The notes: generated by a model from the letters alone, not told the origin. 6,801 nucleotides of DNA from JBEKJU01 sp050011095 (GCA_050011095.1 JBEKJU010000197.1:1-6801); one strand, 5' to 3'. Numbered from the stretch's first letter, positions 1 to 6,165 are shown. Numbers and translations are program-made.

Positions 1-101
1 ATGGTAATGATCGTATTGTTGAAGCTCGACTGTATATGCACCTCTCCGATGGGGATATTCTTCTTCACCTTCTTCTTGCCGGTCTTTCGCACCTTCGCCA
101 T
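1..101 (-). CDS. rpsK: 30S ribosomal protein S11, N-terminal fragment (3' end outside window)
   Basis: S11 sits on the platform of the 30S subunit and helps shape the site where mRNA leaves the E site. Only the first 33 codons are present, from an ATG at 101-99; the gene runs off the left edge of the window. The visible protein begins MAKVRKTGKKKVKKNIPIGE and continues into the family's conserved VHIQSSFNNTIIT segment, preceded by the usual lysine-rich tail. The upstream rpsM stop (TAA at 113-111) runs straight into GGGGGCGAA before the ATG, giving a G-rich ribosome-binding site and a 9-nt gap. It is the second gene of the alpha-operon section (rpsM-rpsK), normally followed by rpsD, rpoA and rplQ, which would lie beyond the window. 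Identity is secure despite truncation. Confidence 0.95.
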   Translation of the reverse strand, partial: MAKVRKTGKKKVKKNIPIGEVHIQSSFNNTIIT

Positions 102-110
102 TTCGCCCCC

Positions 111-479
111 TTACTTCTTTCTCTTCATTGAAGTCTTGCGCGGTCCCTTCCGCGTCCTCGAATTCGTCCTCGTCCTCTGGCCCCTCACCGGCAAACCCCT
201 TCTGTGCCTCAAGCCGCGATAGCAGCCTATGTCCATGAGCCTCTTTATGTTTATGTTGATCTCTTTCCGGAGGTCGCCTTCTATCTTGTGATCCTGCTCG
301 ATAATATCCCTGATCTTCGCGACCTCTTCCTCGGTCAGCGTATTCGTCCGCTTGTTCGGATCGATGCCGGCCTGGGAAAGTATCCCGTTCGACAGGGACC
401 TGCCGATCCCATAGAGGTAGGTAAGGGCGATCTCTATCCGCTTTTCTCTCGGGATATCAACGCCAGCAATTCGTGCCAC
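111..479 (-). CDS. rpsM: 30S ribosomal protein S13
   Basis: S13 is in the head of the 30S subunit, forms intersubunit bridges with the 50S (partly through L5) and contacts the P-site tRNA through its basic C-terminal tail. The 122-residue product has the normal family length. It opens with MARIAGVDIPREKRIEIALT, carries the helix-two-turn-helix region (YLYGIGRSLS at about 21-30), and ends with the conserved YRGLRHRRGLPVRGQRT stretch from about residue 87 followed by SRTRKGPRKT. The start is GTG at 479-477, chosen because the protein start matches the family exactly and a perfect AAGGAGGT lies just upstream at 491-484. The rpmJ stop codon (492-490) is embedded in that Shine-Dalgarno sequence, so translation of the two genes is probably coupled. 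Confidence 0.98.
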   Translation of the reverse strand: MARIAGVDIPREKRIEIALTYLYGIGRSLSNGILSQAGIDPNKRTNTLTEEEVAKIRDIIEQDHKIEGDLRKEININIKRLMDIGCYRGLRHRRGLPVRGQRTRTNSRTRKGPRKTSMKRKK

Positions 480-483
480 TGTA

Positions 484-491
484 ACCTCCTT
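484..491 (-). promoter_or_regulatory. Shine-Dalgarno site of rpsM, overlapping the rpmJ stop codon
   Basis: Read on the minus strand this is AAGGAGGT, a full match to the anti-Shine-Dalgarno end of 16S rRNA. The AGGAGG core is 5 nt from the GTG at 479, which supports that non-ATG start. The first bases are shared with the TAA stop of rpmJ, so a ribosome ending rpmJ is already over the rpsM initiation signal. Confidence 0.85.
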
Positions 492-603
492 AACCCTGTC
501 TCTGCTTATGTTTAGGGTTTTCGCATATAACCCTTATAATGCCCTTTCTCTTGATTATCTTGCACTTGTCGCAACGTTTCTGCACGGAAGGCCTCACCTT
601 CAT
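490..603 (-). CDS. rpmJ: 50S ribosomal protein L36, zinc-binding form
   Basis: L36 is the smallest 50S protein and stabilises 23S rRNA folding near the base of the L7/L12 stalk region. The gene encodes 37 residues from ATG 603-601 to TAA 492-490. The protein begins MKVRPSVQKRCDKCKIIKRK and ends ENPKHKQRQG, matching the whole family from end to end. It has the Cys-Cys-Cys-His zinc set (C11, C14, C27, H32), so it is the metal-binding paralogue type rather than the cysteine-free form made under zinc limitation in some bacteria. A strong AGGAGG lies at 615-610, 6 nt upstream of the ATG and overlapping the infA stop. Its position between infA and rpsM is the usual one. Confidence 0.97.
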   Translation of the reverse strand: MKVRPSVQKRCDKCKIIKRKGIIRVICENPKHKQRQG

Positions 604-609
604 GGAAAA

Positions 610-615
610 CCTCCT
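610..615 (-). promoter_or_regulatory. Shine-Dalgarno site of rpmJ, fused to the infA stop codon
   Basis: The minus strand reads TAGGAGGT across 616-609: the TAG stop of infA (616-614) runs directly into AGGAGG, 6 nt before the rpmJ ATG. This is one of ten similar stop/ribosome-binding-site fusions in the window. Confidence 0.8.
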
Positions 616-832
616 ACTTCGCCCTGTAGATTATCCTACCTCTCGTCAGATCGTACGGCGAGAGTTCGACGATAACCTTGTCACCCGGCAAAATCTTTAT
701 ATAGTTCATCCGCATTTTTCCGGACACATGGGCAAGCACCCTGTGGCCGTTCGGCAGCTCCACCCTGAACATGGCGTTCGGCAATGGCTCCACCACCGTT
801 CCCTCTACCTCTATCCCTTCACCTTTAGGCAT
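614..832 (-). CDS. infA: translation initiation factor IF-1
   Basis: IF-1 binds the A site of the 30S subunit during initiation, stimulates IF-2 and IF-3 and blocks premature tRNA entry. The 72-residue product is the standard length and forms a single S1-like OB fold. Visible landmarks are IEVEGTVVEPLPNAMFRVEL (residues 7-26), the LPNGHRVLAHVSGKMRMNYI strand-loop region, and the C-terminal LPGDKVIVELSPYDLTRGRI segment. The ATG at 832-830 lies inside the last codons of map: the two genes overlap by 8 nt in different frames (GTGTATGCCTAA), and the upstream GAGGGTGT serves as the ribosome-binding site. The gene is therefore probably translated by coupling to map. Placement after map and before rpmJ is common in bacteria outside the enterics. 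Confidence 0.98.
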   Translation of the reverse strand: MPKGEGIEVEGTVVEPLPNAMFRVELPNGHRVLAHVSGKMRMNYIKILPGDKVIVELSPYDLTRGRIIYRAK

Positions 833-1592
833 ACACCCTCGTATTGCGGCTCAAAATCTCCGTACCTTTCTCCGTGAGGGCAACAGTATGCTCGAAATGG
901 GCCGAAAGCTTCCCGTCCCTCGTCGCCGCGGTCCATCCGTTTTCCCTGATTATTATGTCGCTCTCACCCTCGTTTATCATCGGCTCAATGGCCAGCACCA
1001 TGCCCTTCCGGAGCCGCACGCCCGTACCCCTTGCACCAAAATTAGGTATCTGCGGCTCCTCGTGCAGGCGCCTTCCGATGCCATGGCCCACGAACTCCCT
1101 GACCACGGAGAACCCCTCAGCCTCGACAAAGGACTGAATGGCATGGGACACATCATGAAGCCTGTTTCCCTCCCGTGCCTCGTCTATCCCCTTGTAGAGC
1201 GACTTCTCCGTCACTTCCAGGAGCCTCCTGGCGCCTTCCGATATCTTTCCCACCGGATACGTCAGGGCTGCATCGCCGTAAAACCCCTGATAGATCGTCC
1301 CGAAGTCCAGACTGACTATGTCACCTTCCTTCAGAACCCGCTCGTCCGACGGCATCCCATGGACGACCTCGTCGTTAACGGAAACGCACAGGCAGTACGG
1401 AAAACCGTTGTACCCCTTGAAGGCCGCCTTTATGTTCTCCCGCCTCCGTATCATCTCCTCGCACGCCGCTTCGAGCTCCGAGGTCCTGACGCCCTCCCTT
1501 ACATACTCCCCCAACTCCAGCAGCACCTCCATGGAGTACCTGCCGGCGGCTCTCATCCTGCTTATCTCTTCCGCGTTTTTCAGCACTATCAT
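825..1592 (-). CDS. map: type I methionine aminopeptidase
   Basis: This cytosolic metalloenzyme removes the initiator methionine from new proteins when the second residue is small. The 255-residue product has the usual length for the simple type Ia form without an N-terminal zinc-finger extension. The five metal ligands of the pita-bread fold are visible: D96 (in SLDFG), D107 (in GFYGDAA), H170 (in EFVGHGIG), E203 (in AIEPM) and E234 (in AHFEHT). The catalytic-pocket histidines H78 (in VVHGMPSD) and H177 (in RRLHEEP) are also present, so it should be active. The chosen ATG (1592-1590) matches the family start (MIVLKNAEEISRMRAAG), and an in-frame TGA two codons upstream rules out a longer version. 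Its ribosome-binding site is weak: only GGGG at 1605-1602, 9 nt away. The gene follows secY after 39 nt and overlaps infA by 8 nt. Confidence 0.98.
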   Translation of the reverse strand: MIVLKNAEEISRMRAAGRYSMEVLLELGEYVREGVRTSELEAACEEMIRRRENIKAAFKGYNGFPYCLCVSVNDEVVHGMPSDERVLKEGDIVSLDFGTIYQGFYGDAALTYPVGKISEGARRLLEVTEKSLYKGIDEAREGNRLHDVSHAIQSFVEAEGFSVVREFVGHGIGRRLHEEPQIPNFGARGTGVRLRKGMVLAIEPMINEGESDIIIRENGWTAATRDGKLSAHFEHTVALTEKGTEILSRNTRVYA

Positions 1593-1631
1593 CCGTCAGT
1601 GCCCCGTGCCCTTCGAACAGAGCCATACACC
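1593..1631 (-). other. 39-nt secY-map spacer at the usual adk position
   Basis: This is the only gap above 13 nt. Many bacteria have adk here; no adenylate kinase sequence is present (39 nt could not hold one). Read from the secY stop, the strand gives TAGGGTGTATGGCTCTG. The AGGGTGTATG part is an exact 10-nt copy of the start region of infA. The ATG in it (1626-1624) opens a frame that runs into map out of frame and is judged not to be a gene. No hairpin terminator or promoter was recognised. Confidence 0.6.
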
Positions 1632-2939
1632 CTATCTTCTCCCCTTCATCTTTGCTGTTTTCTTTACCAGACCATCGTAATGACGCAGAATAAGATGAGA
1701 CTCGATCTGCTGGATGGTGTCGAGGCCGACGCCCACGACGATAAGGAGGGCCGTGCCGCCAAAATAGAAAGGGGCGTTGAACTTCTGGACCAGTATGGTA
1801 GGCAGCACGCAGACAAAGGATATGTATACAGCTCCGGTCAGGGTGATTCTGGAGAGTATCCTCTCGATGTATTCGGAGGTCTTCCTCCCCGGGCGTATTC
1901 CCGGAATATACCCCCCGTATTTCTTCATGTTGTCGGCAACGTTGTCGGGGTTGAAGACGATCGCCGTGTAGAAGAAACAGAAGAAAACAATGAAGCCGAC
2001 GTACAATAGCTCATGGGGGATACTCCCCGGCGTCAAAAGCTGGGCAAACCGCTTCATGTAGGGGTGCTGGATGAAATTGGCGATCGTCGCGGGAAACATG
2101 ATGATGGATGACGCGAATATGGGCGGAATAACACCGGCCTGGTTGATCTTCAAAGGCAGGTGCGTCGATTGGCCTCCGTACATCTTCCTGCCCACCACGC
2201 GCTTCGCGTACTGGACCGGAATCCGCCTCTGGGCCGTTTCCATGTAGATGATGAAGGCGACGACGACGAACATCATCGCAATGAGGAGCGCTACGACGAA
2301 CCAGTTCATCTCGCCCGTGTTCACGAGGCTCGCCGTGCTCGCCAGCGCGTTCGGCATCCGCGCGACGATGCCTGAGAATATGATGAGGGAGATGCCGTTC
2401 CCGATGCCCTTTTCCGTGATCTGCTCGCCAAGCCACATGAGAAAGGACGTCCCGGCGCAAAGCGTCAGCATGGTCATCAGTCTGAAGGCCCAGCCGGCGT
2501 GATAGACGACAAGCTCGCCGCCCGCCCCGCGCATCTGCTCGAGTCCGACGGCAATGCCGAAACCCTGGATCAGGCTTATGACGACGGTGCCGTACCTCGT
2601 ATACTGGGTGATCTTCCTTCTCCCCGACTCCCCTTCCTTCGAGAGCTTCTCCAGGGTCGGCACGACCACCGTAAGGAGCTGGAGTATGATCGATGCGCTG
2701 ATATACGGCATTATGCCGAGGGCGAAGACCGACAGCTTCTCCAGTCCGCCTCCGGCGAACATATCGAAGAAGCCGAGGAGCGTCCCCCTCGCGCGCTCGA
2801 AGATACTCGCGAGCACCGTGCCGTCGATGCCCGGTGTCGGGATGTGGACACCGATGCGATAGACGGCGAGGAGCGCAAGGGTCATGATGATCCTGCGCTT
2901 CAGCTCGGGAATCCTTCCGATGTTCTGGAAGCCGCTCAT
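1632..2939 (-). CDS. secY: preprotein translocase subunit SecY
   Basis: SecY is the pore-forming subunit of the SecYEG channel that exports unfolded proteins across, and inserts membrane proteins into, the cytoplasmic membrane. The 435-residue product has the normal length and ten hydrophobic stretches expected of the family. Visible landmarks are the N-terminal amphipathic segment (IGRIPELKRRI, 7-17), the plug region around 57-73 (FFDMFAGGGLEKLSVFALG), GEQITEKGIGNGIS (171-184), the cytosolic loop with ETAQRRIPVQYAKR (234-247), and GIRPGRKT (347-354), whose arginine R349 corresponds to the loop arginine needed for SecA-driven transport. The ATG (2939-2937) shares its A with the rplO stop (TAATG), and AGAGGTG at 2954-2948 is the ribosome-binding site. 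Its location after rplO is universal in this operon. The stop is TAG at 1634-1632. Confidence 0.99.
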   Translation of the reverse strand: MSGFQNIGRIPELKRRIIMTLALLAVYRIGVHIPTPGIDGTVLASIFERARGTLLGFFDMFAGGGLEKLSVFALGIMPYISASIILQLLTVVVPTLEKLSKEGESGRRKITQYTRYGTVVISLIQGFGIAVGLEQMRGAGGELVVYHAGWAFRLMTMLTLCAGTSFLMWLGEQITEKGIGNGISLIIFSGIVARMPNALASTASLVNTGEMNWFVVALLIAMMFVVVAFIIYMETAQRRIPVQYAKRVVGRKMYGGQSTHLPLKINQAGVIPPIFASSIIMFPATIANFIQHPYMKRFAQLLTPGSIPHELLYVGFIVFFCFFYTAIVFNPDNVADNMKKYGGYIPGIRPGRKTSEYIERILSRITLTGAVYISFVCVLPTILVQKFNAPFYFGGTALLIVVGVGLDTIQQIESHLILRHYDGLVKKTAKMKGRR

Positions 2940-3382
2940 TATTGAAGCACCTCTACTTCACCGCCCTGAGCCCTTATTTTTTCGATCGCCTTTTGCGATG
3001 CCTTGTGCACCTTTACCTTAAGGGGAAAATCGATATCGCCGTTCGCAAGGAGCTTCACGCCGTCCCTAAGCTTGCCGACGAGCCCGCCCCTGATGAAGTC
3101 CTCAAGGCCGGCCTCCGCCTTCCCCTTGAAGGCTTCGAGGTCCCCGACCTTCACGATGGCGTATTCCTTTCTGAAGGGGTTCTTGAAGCCCCTCTTCGGA
3201 ATCCTCCGGGTAAGGGGCATCTGGCCGCCTTCGAAGCCCTTTCCCTTCGAGGCCCCTGCGCGCGCCTTTTGTCCCTTGTTTCCCATGGTTGCCGTCTTGC
3301 CATGACCGGAACCCGGACCCCTTCCGATCCGCTTCCTTGCCTTTCTCGAGCCCTCATGGCCCCTCAAGTCCTCAAGCTTCAT
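2939..3382 (-). CDS. rplO: 50S ribosomal protein L15
   Basis: L15 is a late-assembling 50S protein with a long extended N-terminal arm that threads through 23S rRNA. The product has 147 residues, as usual. It begins MKLEDLRGHEGSRKARKRIG and has the glycine-rich RNA-binding arm GRGPGSGHGKTATMGNKGQK at about 20-39, followed by GGQMPLTRRIPKRGFKNPF and the globular C-terminal domain ending in GGEVEVLQ. The ATG (3382-3380) directly abuts the rpmD stop (TAAATG, no gap), with GGAGG at 3398-3394 as ribosome-binding site inside the end of rpmD. Its own stop overlaps the secY start by one base, so rpmD, rplO and secY form a tightly coupled trio. Confidence 0.98.
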   Translation of the reverse strand: MKLEDLRGHEGSRKARKRIGRGPGSGHGKTATMGNKGQKARAGASKGKGFEGGQMPLTRRIPKRGFKNPFRKEYAIVKVGDLEAFKGKAEAGLEDFIRGGLVGKLRDGVKLLANGDIDFPLKVKVHKASQKAIEKIRAQGGEVEVLQ

Positions 3383-3568
3383 TTATCTCACATCCTCCAG
3401 CACTTTTACCAAGTGCATCACCTTCTTGACCATGCCCCTGATCTCGGGCGAGTTCTTCACCACCCGCTCCTCGTAGAGCCTCTTGAAGCCAAGACTTTTC
3501 ACCGTGCTCCTCTGGTCTTCGGTGCACGAGATCGTGCTCCTCATCCACTTTATCTTAAGGTGCGCCAC
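3383..3568 (-). CDS. rpmD: 50S ribosomal protein L30
   Basis: L30 is a small 50S protein that contacts 23S rRNA domain II and 5S rRNA surroundings. The 61-residue product is typical of the bacterial short form. Residues from LKIKWMRSTI through QRSTVKSLGFKRLYEERVVK to EIRGMVKKVMHLVKVLE follow the family pattern, including the IRGM...HLVKV signature near the C-terminus. The start is GTG at 3568-3566; the choice is supported by AGGAGG at 3580-3575, 6 nt upstream, and by the MAHLKIK protein start. The gap to rpsE is a single nucleotide and the ribosome-binding site lies within the last codons of rpsE. The next gene, rplO, begins directly after its TAA. Confidence 0.97.
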   Translation of the reverse strand: MAHLKIKWMRSTISCTEDQRSTVKSLGFKRLYEERVVKNSPEIRGMVKKVMHLVKVLEDVR

Positions 3569-3569
3569 G

Positions 3570-4076
3570 TTATGCCTCCTCTCGCTTCGCCTTCCCTGTC
3601 TCCTTCGTGCCCGCGCTCCGCGACTTCAGCATGGCGAAACCCTGGATGGTGGCCTTGACGACGTTGTGCGGATTCCTTGACCCATAGCATTTCGTGTAGA
3701 TATTCTTTATACCGGCTACCTCCACGACGGCCCGTACCGCCCCTCCGGCGATAACGCCCGTCCCCTCGGAGGCCGGTTTTATAAAGACCTGGCTTGACCC
3801 GTACACCCCGGTGATCTCGTAAGGCACGGTGCCCCGGTCGATCGGCACCTCCACAATGCCCTTCTTGGCCCTTTCCACGGCCTTCCTGATGGCATCGGGA
3901 ACCTCGTTGGCCTTTCCCAGCCCGTAACCTACGTGACCGTTCCCGTCTCCCACCACCACGATGGCGCTGAAACTGAACCTTCTCCCGCCTTTCACGACCT
4001 TTGCCACGCGGTTTATGTGCACGACCCTGTCCACCAGCTCAAGCCCCGCCGGGTCAATCCGCCTTTTCTCAATCAA
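3570..4076 (-). CDS. rpsE: 30S ribosomal protein S5
   Basis: S5 lies at the 30S mRNA entry channel and helps accuracy and mRNA unwinding; its N-terminal domain is the classic site of spectinomycin-resistance changes. The product has 168 residues, a normal length. The double-stranded-RNA-binding-like N-terminal domain is visible as DRVVHINRVAKVVKGGRRFS (16-35) followed by VVVGDGNGHVGYGLGKANEV, and the C-terminal domain carries ASEGTGVIAGGAVRAVVEVA and KCYGSRNPHNVVKAT. The start is TTG at 4076-4074: no ATG or GTG fits, and AGGAGG at 4088-4083 is correctly spaced (6 nt). Nothing suggests a spectinomycin-resistance deletion in the VVKGG loop. The C-terminus is a lysine/glutamate-rich tail. The gap to rplR is 12 nt. 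Confidence 0.98.
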   Translation of the reverse strand: MIEKRRIDPAGLELVDRVVHINRVAKVVKGGRRFSFSAIVVVGDGNGHVGYGLGKANEVPDAIRKAVERAKKGIVEVPIDRGTVPYEITGVYGSSQVFIKPASEGTGVIAGGAVRAVVEVAGIKNIYTKCYGSRNPHNVVKATIQGFAMLKSRSAGTKETGKAKREEA

Positions 4077-4082
4077 GCAAAC

Positions 4083-4088
4083 CCTCCT
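4083..4088 (-). promoter_or_regulatory. Shine-Dalgarno site that fixes the TTG start of rpsE
   Basis: The minus strand reads TAG-AGGAGGG-TTTGC-TTG: the rplR stop (4091-4089) directly abuts AGGAGG, which stands 6 nt from the TTG. This is the main evidence for the rare TTG start codon of rpsE, together with the match of the protein start (IEKRRIDPAGLELVDR) to the family. Confidence 0.8.
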
Positions 4089-4454
4089 CTAAAAGATTAA
4101 TCCACCCTCCCGGGCACCGTCCGCGAGCGCCTTGATCCTGCCGTGATACTTGAACCCGTTCCGATCAAAGAGGATCTCCTTTATGCCAATGCTGAGCGCC
4201 TTTTTCGCCACTGCCTCGCCCACCTTCTTCGCGCTTCCGGCGTTCCCGCCGTAGGTGATCTCTCCCTTCAGGTCCGCCGTCAGCGTGGAGATACCCGTGA
4301 TCACCCTGCCCGTCGCGTCATCGACCAGCTGGGCGTAAATGTTCTTCAGACTCTTGTAGACGCAGAGCCTCGGCCGCTCGGCGGTTCCCGCAATCTTCTT
4401 TCTTATCCTCTTCTTCCTCTTTAATCTCGCCGCTATCTTCTCTCTTCTGTCCAT
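4089..4454 (-). CDS. rplR: 50S ribosomal protein L18
   Basis: L18 binds 5S rRNA together with L5 and L25 and docks it on the central protuberance of the 50S. The product has 121 residues, the usual length. It has the very basic N-terminal arm (RREKIAARLKRKKRIRKKIA), the RPRLCVYKSLKNIYAQLVDD strand segment, and the conserved FDRNGFKYHGRIKALADGAR near the end, finishing EGGLIF (compare the common REAGLEF ending). The ATG is at 4454-4452; the rplF stop runs into TAAGGGG just upstream, giving a moderate ribosome-binding site and a 13-nt gap. The stop is TAG at 4091-4089. Confidence 0.98.
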   Translation of the reverse strand: MDRREKIAARLKRKKRIRKKIAGTAERPRLCVYKSLKNIYAQLVDDATGRVITGISTLTADLKGEITYGGNAGSAKKVGEAVAKKALSIGIKEILFDRNGFKYHGRIKALADGAREGGLIF

Positions 4455-4467
4455 TTCCGCCTGCCCC

Positions 4468-5004
4468 TTATTTGCCGGTCTTGCCTGCCTTCTTCTTCAG
4501 CACCTCACCGGCATACTTCACGCCCTTTCCCTTATAGGGATCGGGCTTTCTCAGGTCTCTTATCTTCGCGGCCGTCTGCCCGACGAGCTCCTTGTCTATC
4601 CCCTTGATGGTGACGAGCGTCTGTTTCTCCACCTCCGCCGATATACCGGCGGGAAGGGGAAAATCGATGGGATGCGAATAGCCTAAATAAAGGGCGAGGT
4701 TTCCCCCCTTCATCTCCGACCGGTAGCCGATGCCCACGATTTCGAGCTTCTTTTCAAAACCCTTGGAGACCCCTTCGACCATGTTCGCGACGAGGGTCCT
4801 CATGAGGCCGTGATAGCTTCTCGACCGCTTGTCATCAGCCGTCCTTCTGAGGTTGACCACCTTCTCGCCCACGTCCACCTCGACGCCTTCCAGCATCGGC
4901 CTATGGAGCGCGCCCTTCTGTCCCGTCACCGCTACCCGCCCATCCTTCACCTCGACCTTTACGCCGGCGGGAAGCTCAATCGGTTTCTTTCCTATCCTTG
5001 ACAT
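4468..5004 (-). CDS. rplF: 50S ribosomal protein L6
   Basis: L6 lies near the base of the stalk and next to the sarcin-ricin loop of 23S rRNA, where elongation factors bind. The 178-residue product has the two duplicated alpha/beta domains of the family: domain 1 from MSRIGKKPIELPAGVKVEV, domain 2 from about residue 82 (GFEKKLEIVGIGYRSEMKG). The signature RKPDPYKGKGVKYAGEVLKK is at 152-171. I chose ATG 5004-5002 over an in-frame GTG four codons upstream (5016), because the protein then starts MSRIGKKPI as in relatives and GAGGTG (5014-5009) lies 4 nt before it. The GTG overlaps the rpsH stop and would lack its own ribosome-binding site. Confidence 0.98.
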   Translation of the reverse strand: MSRIGKKPIELPAGVKVEVKDGRVAVTGQKGALHRPMLEGVEVDVGEKVVNLRRTADDKRSRSYHGLMRTLVANMVEGVSKGFEKKLEIVGIGYRSEMKGGNLALYLGYSHPIDFPLPAGISAEVEKQTLVTIKGIDKELVGQTAAKIRDLRKPDPYKGKGVKYAGEVLKKKAGKTGK

Positions 5005-5012
5005 CTCACACC

Positions 5013-5414
5013 TCACCAGACCCGAAACAGGAGTTCTCCCCCTACCCGGTTCCCGATCGCCTGTTTATCGGTCATAAGGCCCCTGGACGTCGATACCACG
5101 GCGCATCCGAGCTTGCCCCTGCCCCGCCCGATCTCCAGGGCCTTCACATAGACCCGCCTGCCGGGCTTGCTGATCCTCGTCAAGCCCGAGATGAGACTCC
5201 TGCTATGTTCGTCGTAACCAATATATACCTTGATGAATTTCATCCTTGATTCATCGACAAACACCTTGTAATTCCTGAGGTAGCCCTCTTCCTTCAGAAG
5301 CTTGGCTATGGAAAACTTCACCGTCGAATAAGGCATGTCGACCCACTCATGGCGAACCATGATGGCATTTCTTATCCGCGTCAGCATGTCGGAAATGGGA
5401 TCTGTTGTGACCAT
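5013..5414 (-). CDS. rpsH: 30S ribosomal protein S8
   Basis: S8 is a primary binder of the central domain of 16S rRNA (helices 21 and 25). In E. coli it also represses the spc operon by binding near the rplE start; whether that holds here cannot be told by eye. The 133-residue product has the N-terminal DPISDMLTRIRNAIMVRHEW, the middle KLLKEEGYLRNYKVF, and the C-terminal RNA-binding STSRGLMTD followed by GNRVGGELLFRVW. All are family hallmarks. The ATG is at 5414-5412, with AGGAGG at 5424-5419, which overlaps the rpsN stop (TAGGAGG), 4 nt upstream. The stop is TGA at 5015-5013. Confidence 0.98.
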   Translation of the reverse strand: MVTTDPISDMLTRIRNAIMVRHEWVDMPYSTVKFSIAKLLKEEGYLRNYKVFVDESRMKFIKVYIGYDEHSRSLISGLTRISKPGRRVYVKALEIGRGRGKLGCAVVSTSRGLMTDKQAIGNRVGGELLFRVW

Positions 5415-5422
5415 TCGTCCTC

Positions 5423-5608
5423 CTACCAGCTCGATTTGATGACCCCGGGCAACTCCCCTCTCAGGGCCAGTGACCTAAAACAGATCCTGCACATCTCGAA
5501 CTTGCCGATAAACGCGCGGGGTCTCCCGCATATACTGCACCTGTTTCTCGATCTTACCCGGAACTTCGGCGTCCGTTTCGCCTTTTCAATCATGCCCTTT
5601 CTCGCCAT
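5423..5608 (-). CDS. rpsN: 30S ribosomal protein S14, short zinc-binding type (type Z)
   Basis: S14 is in the 30S head next to S3 and S10. The product has only 61 residues, against about 100 for the cysteine-free enterobacterial form, and has the intact zinc knuckle C24-x2-C27 ... C40-x2-C43 (RCSICGRP and EMCRICFR). It is thus the zinc-dependent type found in Gram-positives, Deinococcus-Thermus, many deltaproteobacteria and others. The start at ATG 5608-5606 gives MARKGMIEKAKRTPKFRVR, the normal N-terminus; GGAGG at 5617-5613 is 4 nt upstream, and the rplE stop is part of the same G-rich run (TAGGGGAGG). An in-frame extension further upstream exists but lies in rplE and is not credible. Confidence 0.97.
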   Translation of the reverse strand: MARKGMIEKAKRTPKFRVRSRNRCSICGRPRAFIGKFEMCRICFRSLALRGELPGVIKSSW

Positions 5609-5618
5609 CGATCCTCCC

Positions 5619-6161
5619 CTAGCTTCTGAAAGGCATGCCCATGAGCTTGAGCAGCTCAAAGGCCTCTTCATCAGTCTCAGCAGTCGTCGTAATCGTAATA
5701 TTCATTCCCCGCACCCGATCGACCTTGTCGTAGTCGATCTCGGGAAAAATGATCTGTTCCTTCAGCCCCAGTGTATAGTTTCCCCTCCCGTCGAAGGCCT
5801 TCGGCGAGATACCCTTGAAATCCCTCACCCTCGGAAGGACGATTGTCACCAGCTTCTGATAGAACTCGTACATCCGCTCCCGTCTCAGGGTCACCATGCA
5901 CCCTATGGGCATACCCTTTCTCAGTTTGAAGGAGGCGATCGATTTACTCGCCTTCGTGATGACCGGCTTCTGCCCCGCGATCAGGGCAACGTCGTTCGAC
6001 GCCGCGTCCAGGGCCTTTATATTCTGGATGGCCTCTCCGAGGCCCACGTTTATGACGATCTTTGTCAGCTTCGGCACCTGCATGACGTTCTTGTACTTGA
6101 ACTTCCTCACGAGGGCCGGTCTTATTTCCTTTTCATACTGTTCCATGAACGCCGTTTTCAC
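5619..6161 (-). CDS. rplE: 50S ribosomal protein L5
   Basis: L5 binds 5S rRNA and forms the central-protuberance bridge to S13. The product is about 180 residues, the usual size. Landmarks are EKEIRPALVRKFKYKNVMQV near the N-terminus, KIVINVGLGEAIQN, ITKASKSIASFKLRKGMPIG in the middle, and the C-terminal GLKEQIIFPEIDYDKVDRVR and FELLKLMGMPF. The start is uncertain by one codon. Two GTG codons stand side by side (6164 and 6161), and an ATG lies at 6146. AGGAGG at 6171-6166 is 1 nt from the first GTG, 4 nt from the second and 19 nt from the ATG, so I take the second. The same 4-nt spacing occurs at rpsH and rpsN. The stop is TAG at 5621-5619. Confidence 0.95.
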   Translation of the reverse strand: MKTAFMEQYEKEIRPALVRKFKYKNVMQVPKLTKIVINVGLGEAIQNIKALDAASNDVALIAGQKPVITKASKSIASFKLRKGMPIGCMVTLRRERMYEFYQKLVTIVLPRVRDFKGISPKAFDGRGNYTLGLKEQIIFPEIDYDKVDRVRGMNITITTTAETDEEAFELLKLMGMPFRS

Positions 6162-6165
6162 CACT

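Noticed and set aside
1375..1626. An 83-codon minus-strand frame starting at the ATG in the secY-map spacer
   Set aside because: After about 12 codons it only reads map in a wrong frame. The product is low-complexity (G, R, E rich), and its frame does not lead into map. The initiation-like sequence is kept as an observation, but not as a gene.
1593..1631. A terminator or promoter separating secY from map
   Set aside because: No stable inverted repeat followed by a T run, and no paired -35/-10 boxes are apparent in the 39 nt.
771..2009. A 412-codon open frame on the plus strand opposite map and the end of secY
   Set aside because: It lies wholly antisense to two unmistakable conserved genes. 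Its product is rich in R, P, H and L with no recognisable domain, and it has no clear ribosome-binding site. It is a codon-bias shadow.
2011..2460. A 149-codon minus-strand frame inside secY
   Set aside because: It is an out-of-frame reading of the secY coding sequence, rich in R, H and D, with no domain.
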